From: Cerina sp048266425
GTDB lineage: Bacteria; Bacteroidota; Bacteroidia; Flavobacteriales; Flavobacteriaceae
Assembly: GCA_048266425.1 (NCBI GenBank)
Contig: JBLWZN010000016.1
Location: forward strand, 1-64,000
Reading direction: 5' to 3'
DNA: 64,000 bases
This document shows positions 1 through 10,300 of this stretch, piece by piece. Under the pieces are notes generated by a model, which was not told the DNA's origin, did no database searches, and saw only the letters and a program-made list of their open reading frames with translations. Each line of letters opens with the position of its first letter. Position 1 is the first letter of the stretch. A program made the position numbers and the translations under genes.

Positions 1-61
1 CAGCTGGTAGAGCATCTCCCTTTTAAGGAGAGGGTCCTGGGTTCGAATCCCAGCCAGGTCA
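1..61 (+). tRNA. tRNA-Lys (TTT), 5' end cut by window edge
   Basis: The window starts inside the D arm. The anticodon stem and loop are visible as TCTCC-CTTTTAA-GGAGA, giving anticodon TTT (lysine). The T arm is CTGGG-TTCGAAT-CCCAG, and the 3' acceptor strand CCAGGTC with discriminator A ends at 61. No CCA is encoded. The 5' acceptor strand lies outside the window, so its pairing cannot be checked. Confidence 0.93.
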
Positions 62-154
62 CTGATAGCGATATCAAACAAAACCAAAACCTTGCTAATC
101 TTATGATTTGCAAGGTTTTATATTTTTAGGGCAATCATATAATCTACTATTGTT

Positions 155-1099
155 CTACTGCTTAAATGTTTTAGACCAACTGCTAAATTCCTTCTCTATG
201 TCCTTTTGACCTTCCCATTTTTTGTAGACCACTCTCCATCTAATCGAATACTCCTTCCCTACTTCAAATTCAGGTAGAAGGTACTGGAAATCCCACGCTG
301 GCTTACCTTCGCCAGCTCCATTGGGAGACTTTGAAAACCTAATAGTTCCTTCCTCAGCATTATCGAATAAATAGGCAAATACCATATTGTGAAATCTACC
401 ATAATAATAGGGCTTGGTAAAACCATACTCCGAGACCTCAACAGCAAGATCGACATTAAAATTGGGAGCCATATAAAAGTGATAACCATCACTATCGCCC
501 ATATGGGTTCCATTCTCTCCATGTTTCGCAGATTGCACATATATCCACTGGCTAGGATCACCGCTATTCTTCCTTTTCCCCTCGAAATTAATTCCCAATT
601 TCTCGGGAGAATTAATATAAGAAGCCCAAAATAATCCGATATATCCATGATTAAACATACTTTTATCATGGACTACAAAACGAAATTCCACGTCTATGTA
701 ATGAGGGTCTACCAACTGAAAGGTAGTCCAACTTTCTACCTTGGAAATGCCTGTTTCTGGCTGATGAAGCCGGACTTTTCTATCGGAAATCCCTTCAATG
801 GTCATTGGTTGGCGTCTGGGCTCAAATAGTGATATCAGTGAATCCCCTCCAAAAATATGTTCCAAATTAACCCCAGAGAAATCGGGAACAAAAAGCGTGG
901 AATCCTGATCCTTATGGAAAAGTTCCGATATACCGTTATAGCCCTTTTTGTGCACACCATAAGAACTGTTATCCACAAAAGTTGCTTTAAGTACCCCGTT
1001 ATCCATAGTAATCGTAGCTTGGGCCCAAGCTGAATATTGGACCCACATCATAATAGCAGTTGTCAGAATTGTCATGTTTCTAAAAAGACGATCGCCCAT
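155..1099 (-). CDS. Secreted protein of unknown function
   Basis: I do not recognise this family. The protein is about 314 residues from the start chosen here, with a hydrophobic signal peptide ending near Ala-Gln-Ala, so it is probably exported to the periplasm or cell surface. The rest is rich in aromatic residues and beta-type sequence with no transmembrane segments and no cysteine motif. It could be a beta-sandwich sugar-related domain, but that is a guess. The frame stays open upstream to 1273; that extension is basic, overlaps a GC-rich inverted repeat and would bury the signal peptide, so a start at 1099 or 1075 is preferred. It is divergent from the ceramidase-like gene at 1550. Confidence 0.7.
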   Translation of the reverse strand: MGDRLFRNMTILTTAIMMWVQYSAWAQATITMDNGVLKATFVDNSSYGVHKKGYNGISELFHKDQDSTLFVPDFSGVNLEHIFGGDSLISLFEPRRQPMTIEGISDRKVRLHQPETGISKVESWTTFQLVDPHYIDVEFRFVVHDKSMFNHGYIGLFWASYINSPEKLGINFEGKRKNSGDPSQWIYVQSAKHGENGTHMGDSDGYHFYMAPNFNVDLAVEVSEYGFTKPYYYGRFHNMVFAYLFDNAEEGTIRFSKSPNGAGEGKPAWDFQYLLPEFEVGKEYSIRWRVVYKKWEGQKDIEKEFSSWSKTFKQ

Positions 1100-1218
1100 A
1101 ATCTTTCGCTTTAAGAACTGGTTTAAACTTTTTACGTTTAAGCGAAAATTAGACATTTTTGTCCATTTGAAACCTTTTTTGAGTTGCATAGTAGGGCTAC
1201 GGAAGGATAAAAAGGCAA

Positions 1219-1250
1219 AACCCGCCCGACCGGCACGGGCAGGAATGGGC
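1219..1250. repeat. GC-rich inverted repeat (REP-like)
   Basis: Arms GCCCG (1224-1228) and CGGGC (1236-1240) flank a short GC-rich centre. This contrasts with the AT-rich surroundings and resembles the small intergenic palindromes common in Flavobacteriaceae. The rest of the gap from 1100 to 1549 is AT-rich and shows no other feature I can support. Confidence 0.4.
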
Positions 1251-1549
1251 GAAAAAGAGTAATTTTTTAGCAAATGGAAAAGGTTTAAAACAGTTCTAAA
1301 ATTAGAATCCCAAGTTACGCAATATGCTTACATATTGGCCAATATATCAAATAATCCAAAAGCCAATTTTCTGGATTAACTTCCTATCAAATAAGAAAAC
1401 TAATTAACGTAAACCAAAGGATTTTCCGATGGTTTAAAAAAGCTCACAAATACTAAATGACCCTTGCGTTGCACAAACAATGTCGAAGAAAAAATAATGC
1501 AAGTAATTTTTAGTATTTTGCTAAAGCATTTAAATAATTTTAATTCAAT

Positions 1550-2878
1550 ATGTTACGAAAAGGTAATTTTGTTTTTTTTCTGCTGCTAATTGTCATCGAG
1601 ATGGGATTGGCCCAACGATCCATCGCTCCCAAACCTATTGAAAAAGAAGTTCCAACCGCCGCGTTTCGGGGATCTGTAACCAAAGTAAATATTACCCCAG
1701 AAAGCCCACAATGGCTATTGGGTTATGGTCCAAGAAAGTCGACGGGGGTCAACGACAGCATTTACCATCGTATCGTCGCTTTGGACGATGGTAAAAATCA
1801 GTTTATTCTGGTGTCATCGGATGTTTGTCTTTTTTCACCCTCCGAGTACGATCGTATAGCAGCCAAACTTGAGAATGAGCATGGTATCGACCCGATGAAC
1901 TTCTGGTGGACAGTTACGCACACACATTCTGCCCCCGAAATAGGGCCTCCAGGACTTCCGGCCGTTTTTTTGGGCGAACGCTATCAACATGAACCTAATG
2001 TCGAATATACGGCACAGGTGGAGGAAAAACTGATAAAAGGAATTTTGGAGGGGCTCAAGAACCTCGAACCTGCACGGCTAGGTGTGGGATGGGGCAAGTC
2101 GCGCGCCAATATCAATCGTCGGGCTTTGGACGTTAACGGCAAGGCCTCCCTTGGAATGAACCCGGATGGAGCGGTCGACAGAAATATTGGGCTGTTGCGA
2201 ATTGACAAGGAAGACGGTAGCCCCCTGGCCCTGATTTCCAATTATGCCATACACGGAACCGTTTTAGGAGGCGAGAATTTGGAGATTAGCGGTGATGCCC
2301 CTGGTATTGTTTCGGAATATGTTGAGGAAAAGATTGGAGCTCCACTTGTTTTTATCAATGGTGCCGCGGGTGACATCGCTCCTATCTACAGTGTATATCC
2401 AAATCCAAGAAGCGGCCATTTAGGAGAATTCCGTGTACTTCTGGGCGACAAGATCATAGAGGCGAACCGAAACATTTTGTCCACGACAAACCAAGTGTCT
2501 TTGAATTCTGGTTCGACGATCGTCGAAACCCCTAGGAAACCCGGTCTTGGATGGTCGTCGGACCTGGAAAACTATACGCGAACTACCAAAGAAGGTAATA
2601 ACTTGGTGCGACTTCCTATTCGTTTCCTAAGAATCAACGATGACGTGGTAATATGGAGCGCTCCCTTGGAGTTATTCAATGAAATATCCACCGAGATTCG
2701 CAATCGATCCCCTTTCCCAAATACTTTCTATTTCGGGTATACCAACGGCTGGCTCGGCTATTTGCCAACTGCCTCAGCTTGGGAACACGGGGGTTATGAA
2801 GTTGAAACCGTTTCTCCCTATACACCCTCGGCAGCGAAAGATCTTACGGAGTCCGTTCTAAGGTATCTTGAGAAGTAG
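1550..2878 (+). CDS. Neutral/alkaline ceramidase N-terminal-domain hydrolase, secreted
   Basis: The 442-residue protein has an N-terminal signal peptide ending near Gly-Leu-Ala-Gln and matches the catalytic domain of neutral/alkaline non-lysosomal ceramidases. The zinc-site motif HTHS lies near residues 124-127, followed by the family-typical GDAPG and NGAAGD segments near residues 247-280. Full ceramidases are about 650-750 residues; this one has only the catalytic domain, as in many Bacteroidota and Planctomycetota proteins whose substrate is unknown. It probably hydrolyses an amide or ester outside the cytoplasm. Its neighbours are sugar-oxidation genes, so a sphingolipid substrate should not be assumed. 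Confidence 0.8.
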   Translation: MLRKGNFVFFLLLIVIEMGLAQRSIAPKPIEKEVPTAAFRGSVTKVNITPESPQWLLGYGPRKSTGVNDSIYHRIVALDDGKNQFILVSSDVCLFSPSEYDRIAAKLENEHGIDPMNFWWTVTHTHSAPEIGPPGLPAVFLGERYQHEPNVEYTAQVEEKLIKGILEGLKNLEPARLGVGWGKSRANINRRALDVNGKASLGMNPDGAVDRNIGLLRIDKEDGSPLALISNYAIHGTVLGGENLEISGDAPGIVSEYVEEKIGAPLVFINGAAGDIAPIYSVYPNPRSGHLGEFRVLLGDKIIEANRNILSTTNQVSLNSGSTIVETPRKPGLGWSSDLENYTRTTKEGNNLVRLPIRFLRINDDVVIWSAPLELFNEISTEIRNRSPFPNTFYFGYTNGWLGYLPTASAWEHGGYEVETVSPYTPSAAKDLTESVLRYLEK

Positions 2879-3014
2879 CGAACCGAGCATGGTTTCCAAT
2901 TGATTTGCACGTCCGAATAATTGCCAATGTAAATAATTTACTAGGTTGGCAAAATTATTTGAGCATAAACAAAAAGTATAAGATTTTAAAAGATATGTTT
3001 AAAACAAATAAGTA

Positions 3015-3027
3015 ACTGATAATCAGT
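3015..3027. promoter_or_regulatory. Short perfect palindrome upstream of the PVC-type dehydrogenase
   Basis: ACTGAT-A-ATCAGT is a perfect 13-base palindrome 32 bases before the start codon at 3059. Size and position suit an operator or short leader hairpin. No regulator can be assigned. Confidence 0.3.
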
Positions 3028-3058
3028 ATGTTTTTTTATTATTTTATTTTTCTTAAAA

Positions 3059-6000
3059 ATGAAACCAGATCACCGATTCACTCTTAACCGTTATTTTTTC
3101 CTTTGGCTGTGCTGTCTGCTGTTAATAACTGTGAGTTGTCGGAAGGTTCCGGATTCCTCCAATAGTGTATCGGCTAAAAATGCTCTTTCCACCTATCAGG
3201 TAGCGGATGGATTTAAGATAGAGTTGATTGCCTCAGAGCCTTTGATCTCCGATCCGGTAGATATGGAAATAGATGAATATGGACGAATGTATGTAGTTGA
3301 GATGCATGGTTATCCCCTTGACAGAAGCGGCACCGGTAAAATAATACTTCTCTCTGATTCCAATGCAGATGGAGTTATGGATAAGAGAACCGTTTTTGCC
3401 GAAGGTCTTGAACTTCCCAATAGCATCATGAGATGGAAAAAAGGGGTATTGGTTACAGATGCACCTAATGTTCTGTACCTGGAAGATACGAATGGGGATG
3501 GGAAGGCAGACGTTAAGGATACCCTACTTACGGGTTTTGCTTTGACCAATCCCCAACACAATGTAAATAATCCTGTATATGGTCTCGATAATTGGATTTA
3601 CCTGGCACACCAGGGATCTGTATCCACACAAAAATACAAGGAAGATTTTGGTGACGAAGGGTCAGAAATCGTATTTACATCCTCACCTAGTAGCCCGCGT
3701 TTGCCGAAGAATGCAAACGGACTTTCCGTTCGCTTCAGACCTGACCAGAAACAGATTGAAATGATGGCAAGCAATTGCCAATTTGGACATACGTTTGACG
3801 AATGGGGTCGCTGGTTCGGATGCAACAATTCCAACCAGGGATACCAAGAAGTCATAGCAAACCGCTATTTTAAAAGAAACCCAGCGCTGCCAATTTCCGA
3901 TGCCGTTCAAGATATGTCCGATCATCTCAATGCGCCAGAGGTATTTCCTACCACTATCCATCCCGATCGCCAATTGCTTTCAGGGGTCGGGGTGATGACT
4001 GCAGGGAGTGGACTTACTGCTTACCTGGGCGGGGAATTTCCTGAACCCTATAATAAAAATGTGACCTTTATAGCAGAGCCGGTATATAATTTGGTACATG
4101 TTGATGTGCTTAAAGATAGCGGAACGAGCTTTATCGCGAGCCGTATCCTCGAACAGAAAGAATTCCTTTCCTCGACCGATGCCTGGGCGAGGCCCGTAAA
4201 CTTTTATGTAGGACCGGATGGCGACCTCTACGTCTTGGATTATTACAGAAAGGTTATTGAATCGCCCGAATGGATGGCTGATGAAGCGGTCGCAGCAGGA
4301 GATCTTTATGCAGGCTCAGATAAGGGACGTATATTTCGTATTACTCCGACGGACGGCAAAAAAGCCGACTGGACAAAAGGGTTGAAGCTGGGCGATGCAA
4401 GCGATAACGAACTGATCGAGAATCTTGCCAATAAAAATAATTGGTGGAGGCTCAATGCCCAACGACTTCTGGTGGATCGTGGTGATAAAAAATCAATTCC
4501 AGGGCTAATCGCGATGGCAAGAAACACATCCTCCGACGTCGGACGCCTTCATGCGCTCTGGACCTTGGAGGGGATGGGCGCTCTCGATCCTTCCGTTATC
4601 ACAGAAGCGTTAAGTGATCCGGTTGCAGGAATTAGGGAAAATGCTATCCGTTTGGCCGAACTTCATCTGTCGTCCGCACCTCAGTTAACCGATGCGTTGT
4701 TTAGCTTGCAAACTGATCCCGATCCAAAAGTAAGGTTTCAATTATTGTTGACGCTGGGGTTTGTAAATACACCTCAATCCTTAGAGTCCCGAACAAAATT
4801 GTTGTTTGCGGATATTGACGACAAATGGGTGCAGATCGCAGCGCTATCCGCCGGTGCGGAAACTTCATCCTTATTGAATGTAGTACTGGAAAGATTCCGT
4901 TCTGAAATACCCGCCTACTCCTCCCTGGTCCAACGGCTTACATCGATGATAGGGATTACCGGGGATGCCGACCATATTTACCAATTAATTCAAAAGGCAA
5001 CAACCACAGATGATATAAATTTAAAAAGCAATGTCGCCATTCTAGAAGGATTATCCAGGGGACTAAAGAACAGGAAATCACCATTGATGATTCCTCCGAA
5101 TCTTCAAAAGAGGTTGGTGCGGACATTCTTTGAGAACAATTCATCACAAATACGAAATGCTTCATATCACGTATTAAAGGTAAGGGGAATATCAGAGGAA
5201 ACCTTGAAGGACCAGTCCATAGAGCGAGCACTATTGATCATAAAAGATACTACCCAGAAAGCGGATAGAAGGGCAGACGCCATCGATTTTCTCTCATTGG
5301 GCGATCCCGCCTCTCATGTGCCGCTTCTAGAGAAGATACTTGTTCCCCAAGAGCCATCCTTAGTGCAGTTAGCTGCTGTGCGCACGCTGAACTTAGTGCC
5401 AGGTACATCAGCGAGTCAATATATTATTCTACAATGGCCAAAACTCACCCCCGAAATACGGGATGCGGCAATAGAAACTTTTCTGGGAAAGCCAGAGCGG
5501 GTCACCTTGTTGTTAACGGCAATGGAACAGGGTCTGATCTCACCGACCAGCGTTAGCTTTTGGGGCGGTGTAGGGCTAATGATGCAAACGGATACAACAC
5601 TTCGCAATCGGGCGAGAGCGATTTTTACACGGAGCCAGGAAGAGGGGAAGAAGGTAAATGAAAAGTACCAAAATGCCCTCGAATTAACGGGAGATCAAGT
5701 GCATGGCAGAGCAGTATATGCGGCAAGTTGTGTGATCTGCCACCAAGTAAGGGGCGAATTCGGTATTGCTATCGGTCCTGATCTTGGAACGGTACATAAT
5801 TGGACGAAGGAAGATATCATGGCCAATATACTAGATCCCAATTTGTCCATAGCAGCCGGCTTCGATCTTTGGAACGTTGAATTGAATACGGGCGAATCTG
5901 TCCAGGGCATTATTAAGAGTGAAACCCCAACTGCCATTACACTTGTTTACAGTGGGAAAAACGACAGGACAATTAACCGACAGGAAATAAAATCTTTGAC

Positions 6001-6094
6001 TACAGTAAATGTATCGGCTATGCCTTCAGGTTTGGAAAAAAGTATAGATCAACAACAAATGGCAGATCTACTTAGCTTTTTGCGCCAGAATTGA
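3059..6094 (+). CDS. PVC-type membrane-bound dehydrogenase lipoprotein with HEAT repeats and cytochrome c
   Basis: The 1011-residue protein starts with a lipoprotein signal (TVSC, Cys near residue 27). Residues of about 45-430 form a beta-propeller of the sugar-dehydrogenase-like 'putative membrane-bound dehydrogenase' family, with NGDGKAD-type repeats. Residues of about 440-800 look like HEAT/armadillo helical repeats. The C-terminal 130 residues are a Pirellula/Verrucomicrobium-type haem domain with CVICH near residue 892 and the MPSGL motif that usually supplies the axial Met. It is likely a lipid-anchored periplasmic enzyme that oxidises a sugar or alcohol and passes electrons to its own haem. 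The substrate is unknown. Loci of this type often also carry ThuA and TIM-barrel isomerase genes, as here. Confidence 0.85.
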   Translation: MKPDHRFTLNRYFFLWLCCLLLITVSCRKVPDSSNSVSAKNALSTYQVADGFKIELIASEPLISDPVDMEIDEYGRMYVVEMHGYPLDRSGTGKIILLSDSNADGVMDKRTVFAEGLELPNSIMRWKKGVLVTDAPNVLYLEDTNGDGKADVKDTLLTGFALTNPQHNVNNPVYGLDNWIYLAHQGSVSTQKYKEDFGDEGSEIVFTSSPSSPRLPKNANGLSVRFRPDQKQIEMMASNCQFGHTFDEWGRWFGCNNSNQGYQEVIANRYFKRNPALPISDAVQDMSDHLNAPEVFPTTIHPDRQLLSGVGVMTAGSGLTAYLGGEFPEPYNKNVTFIAEPVYNLVHVDVLKDSGTSFIASRILEQKEFLSSTDAWARPVNFYVGPDGDLYVLDYYRKVIESPEWMADEAVAAGDLYAGSDKGRIFRITPTDGKKADWTKGLKLGDASDNELIENLANKNNWWRLNAQRLLVDRGDKKSIPGLIAMARNTSSDVGRLHALWTLEGMGALDPSVITEALSDPVAGIRENAIRLAELHLSSAPQLTDALFSLQTDPDPKVRFQLLLTLGFVNTPQSLESRTKLLFADIDDKWVQIAALSAGAETSSLLNVVLERFRSEIPAYSSLVQRLTSMIGITGDADHIYQLIQKATTTDDINLKSNVAILEGLSRGLKNRKSPLMIPPNLQKRLVRTFFENNSSQIRNASYHVLKVRGISEETLKDQSIERALLIIKDTTQKADRRADAIDFLSLGDPASHVPLLEKILVPQEPSLVQLAAVRTLNLVPGTSASQYIILQWPKLTPEIRDAAIETFLGKPERVTLLLTAMEQGLISPTSVSFWGGVGLMMQTDTTLRNRARAIFTRSQEEGKKVNEKYQNALELTGDQVHGRAVYAASCVICHQVRGEFGIAIGPDLGTVHNWTKEDIMANILDPNLSIAAGFDLWNVELNTGESVQGIIKSETPTAITLVYSGKNDRTINRQEIKSLTTVNVSAMPSGLEKSIDQQQMADLLSFLRQN

Positions 6095-6393
6095 AAAAGT
6101 CACTTTGAAGATAAGGTATGGATATAGATATAAAGGCGATTACGAGTCGCTCAAAATTAAATGTTCATAAACGAAGTTCAGCCTAAACAAGTCTTTTAAA
6201 TGGTGATAAAAAATTTGTTTTTCAGATTCTTGCCCATCATCCTTTCTGTTGATTTCAATCTATGAGCGAGACCAAATTTGTTTAAAACGAATTGTTGGTT
6301 GGTCCGGACTCGGATGGCCCGTTTTGGCCAAGTGCCGAAAGTGGGAAAGCAATACGTCCAAGGATTGGATATATGCCAGAATAGCATATTGTC

Positions 6394-7167
6394 CTAAAAA
6401 CCGTACTTAATATCATGGGTCAAGGAATCGAAGTAGACCTTTTGGTCCAATCTGTACAAAATTGGGGGACGGTTTTTGGTTTTTTCCCTAGTTGGACCGA
6501 TTTTAATCAGAATGTTGGACTTTAGCATTCGTTGACGGAAATTGCCTCGATCTACAGGTCTGCCCAAAATGGCCTCATATAGCTTTTGCAGTTCGGGCAA
6601 GGTAAAAGTTTCTGGCATAAAACTGGAAAGTAAGGGCCGACTTTGTAATTCGGCCCGTAAGGTTTGAACTGCTTCGGATACGAGGACGGAATGGTCTAAT
6701 GCAAGTTTATCCGCCCCGTTTATATCGATCCATTTAACTTCCTTAAAAAAAAGACCCGGCTTAAGTTTGCTTTTCTTTAGCTGCACAATACTGTAGTACC
6801 CAATGGTCACAAACCTTTGCGATATCCAGTCGATGATGTCCTTAGGAAACCCCAAAGTTGTATGGCCCGATATTTCCTTCGAAAATTCCCGTTCCGCAGA
6901 ACCGAATGTACCAAACTGGCTCAGTATCAAATTATCCATTTGTGTCTGCTCAAAAAGAATGCGTTTTGCCGCCTCATGAATACCTTCATGCTGATAAACA
7001 TATCCCCCAGGAATACTCCAAACCTCAGCATTCATTGGCTGAACAACCGGAATTTGCAACGCTTCGCCATCGAACCTAAAAATAACGCAGTTGATCGACA
7101 GTTGCGGAATACATTTCTTTAGCTCTTCCCTTATTAGTGCAATGGTTTCTTCTGTAAACTGTGCCAA
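6394..7167 (-). CDS. NUDIX-domain transcriptional regulator (NrtR-like)
   Basis: The 257-residue protein has an N-terminal NUDIX domain and a C-terminal winged-helix region (about residues 160-257, with a TLPELQKLYEAILGRPVDR-type helix-turn-helix), the arrangement of NrtR-family regulators. The Nudix box begins normally (GYVYQHE) but the catalytic REUxEExGU part reads R-I-L-F-E-Q-T-Q-M, so pyrophosphohydrolase activity is probably lost and the domain likely senses a ligand. In Bacteroidota, regulators of this type control sugar catabolism. It is divergent from the ThuA fusion gene at 7321, and the space between them holds a clean inverted repeat. It probably represses or activates the ThuA genes in response to a sugar derivative. 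Confidence 0.85.
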   Translation of the reverse strand: MAQFTEETIALIREELKKCIPQLSINCVIFRFDGEALQIPVVQPMNAEVWSIPGGYVYQHEGIHEAAKRILFEQTQMDNLILSQFGTFGSAEREFSKEISGHTTLGFPKDIIDWISQRFVTIGYYSIVQLKKSKLKPGLFFKEVKWIDINGADKLALDHSVLVSEAVQTLRAELQSRPLLSSFMPETFTLPELQKLYEAILGRPVDRGNFRQRMLKSNILIKIGPTREKTKNRPPILYRLDQKVYFDSLTHDIKYGF

Positions 7168-7240
7168 TCCCTAGGTGTTAAAACTTAATTTGAGAACGAA
7201 TATAGAGGATAAAAATGTAACCCGTAAATTATTTTTGATA

Positions 7241-7265
7241 TATTTGAGTGAATTATACTCAAATA
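7241..7265. promoter_or_regulatory. Inverted-repeat operator between regulator and ThuA gene
   Basis: TATTTGAGT (7241-7249) and ACTCAAATA (7257-7265) are perfect 9-base inverted arms separated by 7 bases. The site lies between the divergent NrtR-like gene and the ThuA fusion gene. It overlaps a TATATTTG element (7239-7246) that fits the Bacteroidota -7 box reading toward 7321. It is the most likely binding site of the NUDIX regulator; that assignment is inference. Confidence 0.65.
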
Positions 7266-7320
7266 AAACTATATTTACAACCGACTGACTGTTAAACCAA
7301 TACAACACATTTACATTCTG

Positions 7321-10300
7321 ATGAAAAAAAAGCTAAAAAAAATTCTTATTGTAGTTATTTCCCTTGTGGCCATTTTGGCCATAGTTGGTTATTTTATGTT
7401 CAGGCCCGCCGAAGTAAAAGTGTTGGTCTTTTCAAAAACCGAAGCTTTTCGCCATGAATCCATAGAAACTGGTATCGAGGCGATCAAAAAACTGGGGGCC
7501 AAAAACAATTTCACCGTGGTCGCAACCGAAAATGCAGATGACTTCAACGAGAATTACCTCAAGGACTTTATGGCAATCGTCTTTTTGAATACGACCGGTA
7601 ATGTTTTGGATCCGGTACAACAAAGTCAAATGGAACGTTATATACAGGCCGGGGGCGGATATGTCGGGGTCCATTCCGCAACCGATACGGAATACGGCTG
7701 GCCTTGGTACGGAAAATTGGCAGGGGCCTATTTCGATAGCCATCCCATGAATCCCAATGTACAGGAAGGAACGGTGAACGTTGTTCAGGCAAATCATGCG
7801 GCAACGGACTCCCTGCCAAGTTCATGGTCCGTAGCCGATGAATGGTACAATTTTAAATCGCTAGAACCCTCCAATAATGTACTAATTACCGTTGACGAGT
7901 CCACTTATAAGGGCGGCACCAATGGCAATCCCCATCCCATTTCATGGTACAAGGAATATGATGGGGGCCGCTCCTTCTACACGGCAATGGGCCATACCAA
8001 AGAGCAATTTTCGGACGCCAAATTTTTGAGCCATTTGTTGGGCGGTATCAAATATGCGATCGGCCTTGGGCAACCCGTTGATTATAGTAGGGCCTACGCG
8101 GAACTGGTACCGGAAGAGAACAGATTCAATAAAGTAATGTTTACCCAAAACTTGAACGAACCTATGGAACTCGACTTCCTGAGCGATAAAAAAATCATTT
8201 TTATCGAAAGAAAGGGAGACGTCCATATTTATGACCTCGAAAAAGGAAGGGATTCCGTTATTGCTACTTTGGATGTGTATTCGGGATTAGAGGATGGTTT
8301 GCTGGGACTTGCCGTAGATCCCAATTACAAGGAAAACCATTGGGTCTATCTCTACTATTCTGAAAATAAAGGGGTAGACCAATCGAATCTGTCCCGTTTT
8401 GAATTGAAAAACGATGTCCTTGATCTCTCTTCCGAAAAGATATTGCTACATGTGGCAACGCAGCGCGAAGAATGCTGCCATTCCGCCGGTTCCTTGGAAT
8501 TTGGGCCCGAGGGCTATCTTTATCTCTCCACAGGCGACAATTCAAGCCCAAGGGCCGATGGTTATGCCCCCCTCGACAACCGTGAAGGTCGGTCTCCTTG
8601 GGATGCCCAAAAGTCAGCCGGAAACACAAATGACCTACGTGGAAAAATCCTTCGTATTAAACCGGAAGCCGATGGCACTTACAGCATACCCGAAGGCAAT
8701 CTTTTCCCTAAGGGCGAGGCCAAAACACGGCCCGAAATCTATGTAATGGGCAATCGAAATCCGTACCGCATTTCCATCGATTCCCGTACGGGCTTCTTAT
8801 ACTGGGGCGAGGTGGGACCCGATGCAAACAACGATTCCTTAAATCTGGGCCCAAAAGGGTACGACGAGATCAATCAGGCGCAACATGCCGGCAACTATGG
8901 CTGGCCCTATTTTGTGGCCAACAACCGGGCATATCACACCCGTGATTACACATCCAACACTGCGGGAGTCGCTTTTGATTCCTTAAAACCCATCAACGAA
9001 TCGCCCAACAACACGGGATTGCGGGAACTTCCCCCATCCCAGCCAGCCATGATTTACTATCCCTATAGTACTTCGGAAGAATTTCCCGCCTTGGGTACCG
9101 GATCTAGGAACGCTATGGCGGGACCTATTTATTACAGTAAGGATTATCCCGATAGCGGCCTTAATTGGCCCGATTATTTTGATGGTAAACTATTGGCCTA
9201 TGATTGGATGCGCGGTTGGATATTCGCCGTTACATTGAAAGAGGACGGTTCTTTTGAAAAGATGACCCAAATTGTACCGAACATGAAGTTCCACAACACC
9301 ATCGATATGGTCTTTGGGCCCGATGGTGCGTTGTACCTATTGGAATACGGTACGGGCTGGTTTTCACAAAATGCCGATGCTACCCTGTCCCGCATCGAAT
9401 TTATCAAAGGGAACAGGGTCCCAAAAGCAGAAATAGCCCAGGACAAGACCATAGGTGCGGATCCATTGACCGTAAATTTTGAGGGCCGAAACTCCATAGA
9501 TTATGATGGGGATGCCCTGACCTACAAATGGACGTTCGGGGATGGCGGAGAGGAATCGACACAAATAAACCCTACCTATACTTTTAAGGAATCGGGAAAA
9601 TACAAGGTAACGTTGGAAGTTACCGATTCTGAAGGCAAAAAGGCGAACACGGAAACCGAAATTCTTGTGGGCAACGAACTACCCACTCTTTCTTGGGAAA
9701 TTACGGAGGGCAATAGCAGTTTCTATTGGCCCGACGTTCCCGTCAATATAAAGTACAAGGTAGATGTAAGCGATCCCGAAGACGGCAATCTCGCCGACGG
9801 TTCGCTAGACGCTTCGCGCGTAATCGTAACTTTTGATTATTTGGCCGAAGGGAGCGATAAAGTAATGGCCGCCAAAAATCATTCCGATATGGCAGATGCG
9901 GCCTATTCATCGGTCGGAAAAAATTTGATGGCCGGGGCCGACTGTATCTCCTGCCATAAAGAGAAGGAAAAGTCCATTGGGCCTTCCTTCCTTGAGATTG
10001 CGGATCGATATGCAAGCGATTCAAAAGCACCTGAAATGCTGGTAAATAAAATCATCAATGGCGGGAGTGGCAATTGGGGAGAAGTTGCGATGGCCGCCCA
10101 CCCCGACCTGAGTCCAACCGAAGCCAAGCAAATGGTGGAATACATCCTAAGTCTTTCCGAATCGGCCAAGCCGCAAAAATCAAAATATCCCACGACGGGC
10201 ACCTATACCAGCAGTTCGCATATTGGTAGCAAGACCAAAGGCACCTATGTGCTAACCGCGAGCTACACAGATCATGGCGGAGGAAAGATCGGTGGGCTGA

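Noticed and set aside
259..669. Long open frames antisense to or out of frame with recognised genes, for example 259-669 and many others
   Set aside because: They overlap genes with clear family similarity and show no similarity, signal or promoter of their own.
1550..2878. True sphingolipid ceramidase
   Set aside because: The fold matches, but the protein lacks the C-terminal domain and lies among sugar genes, so the substrate is left open.
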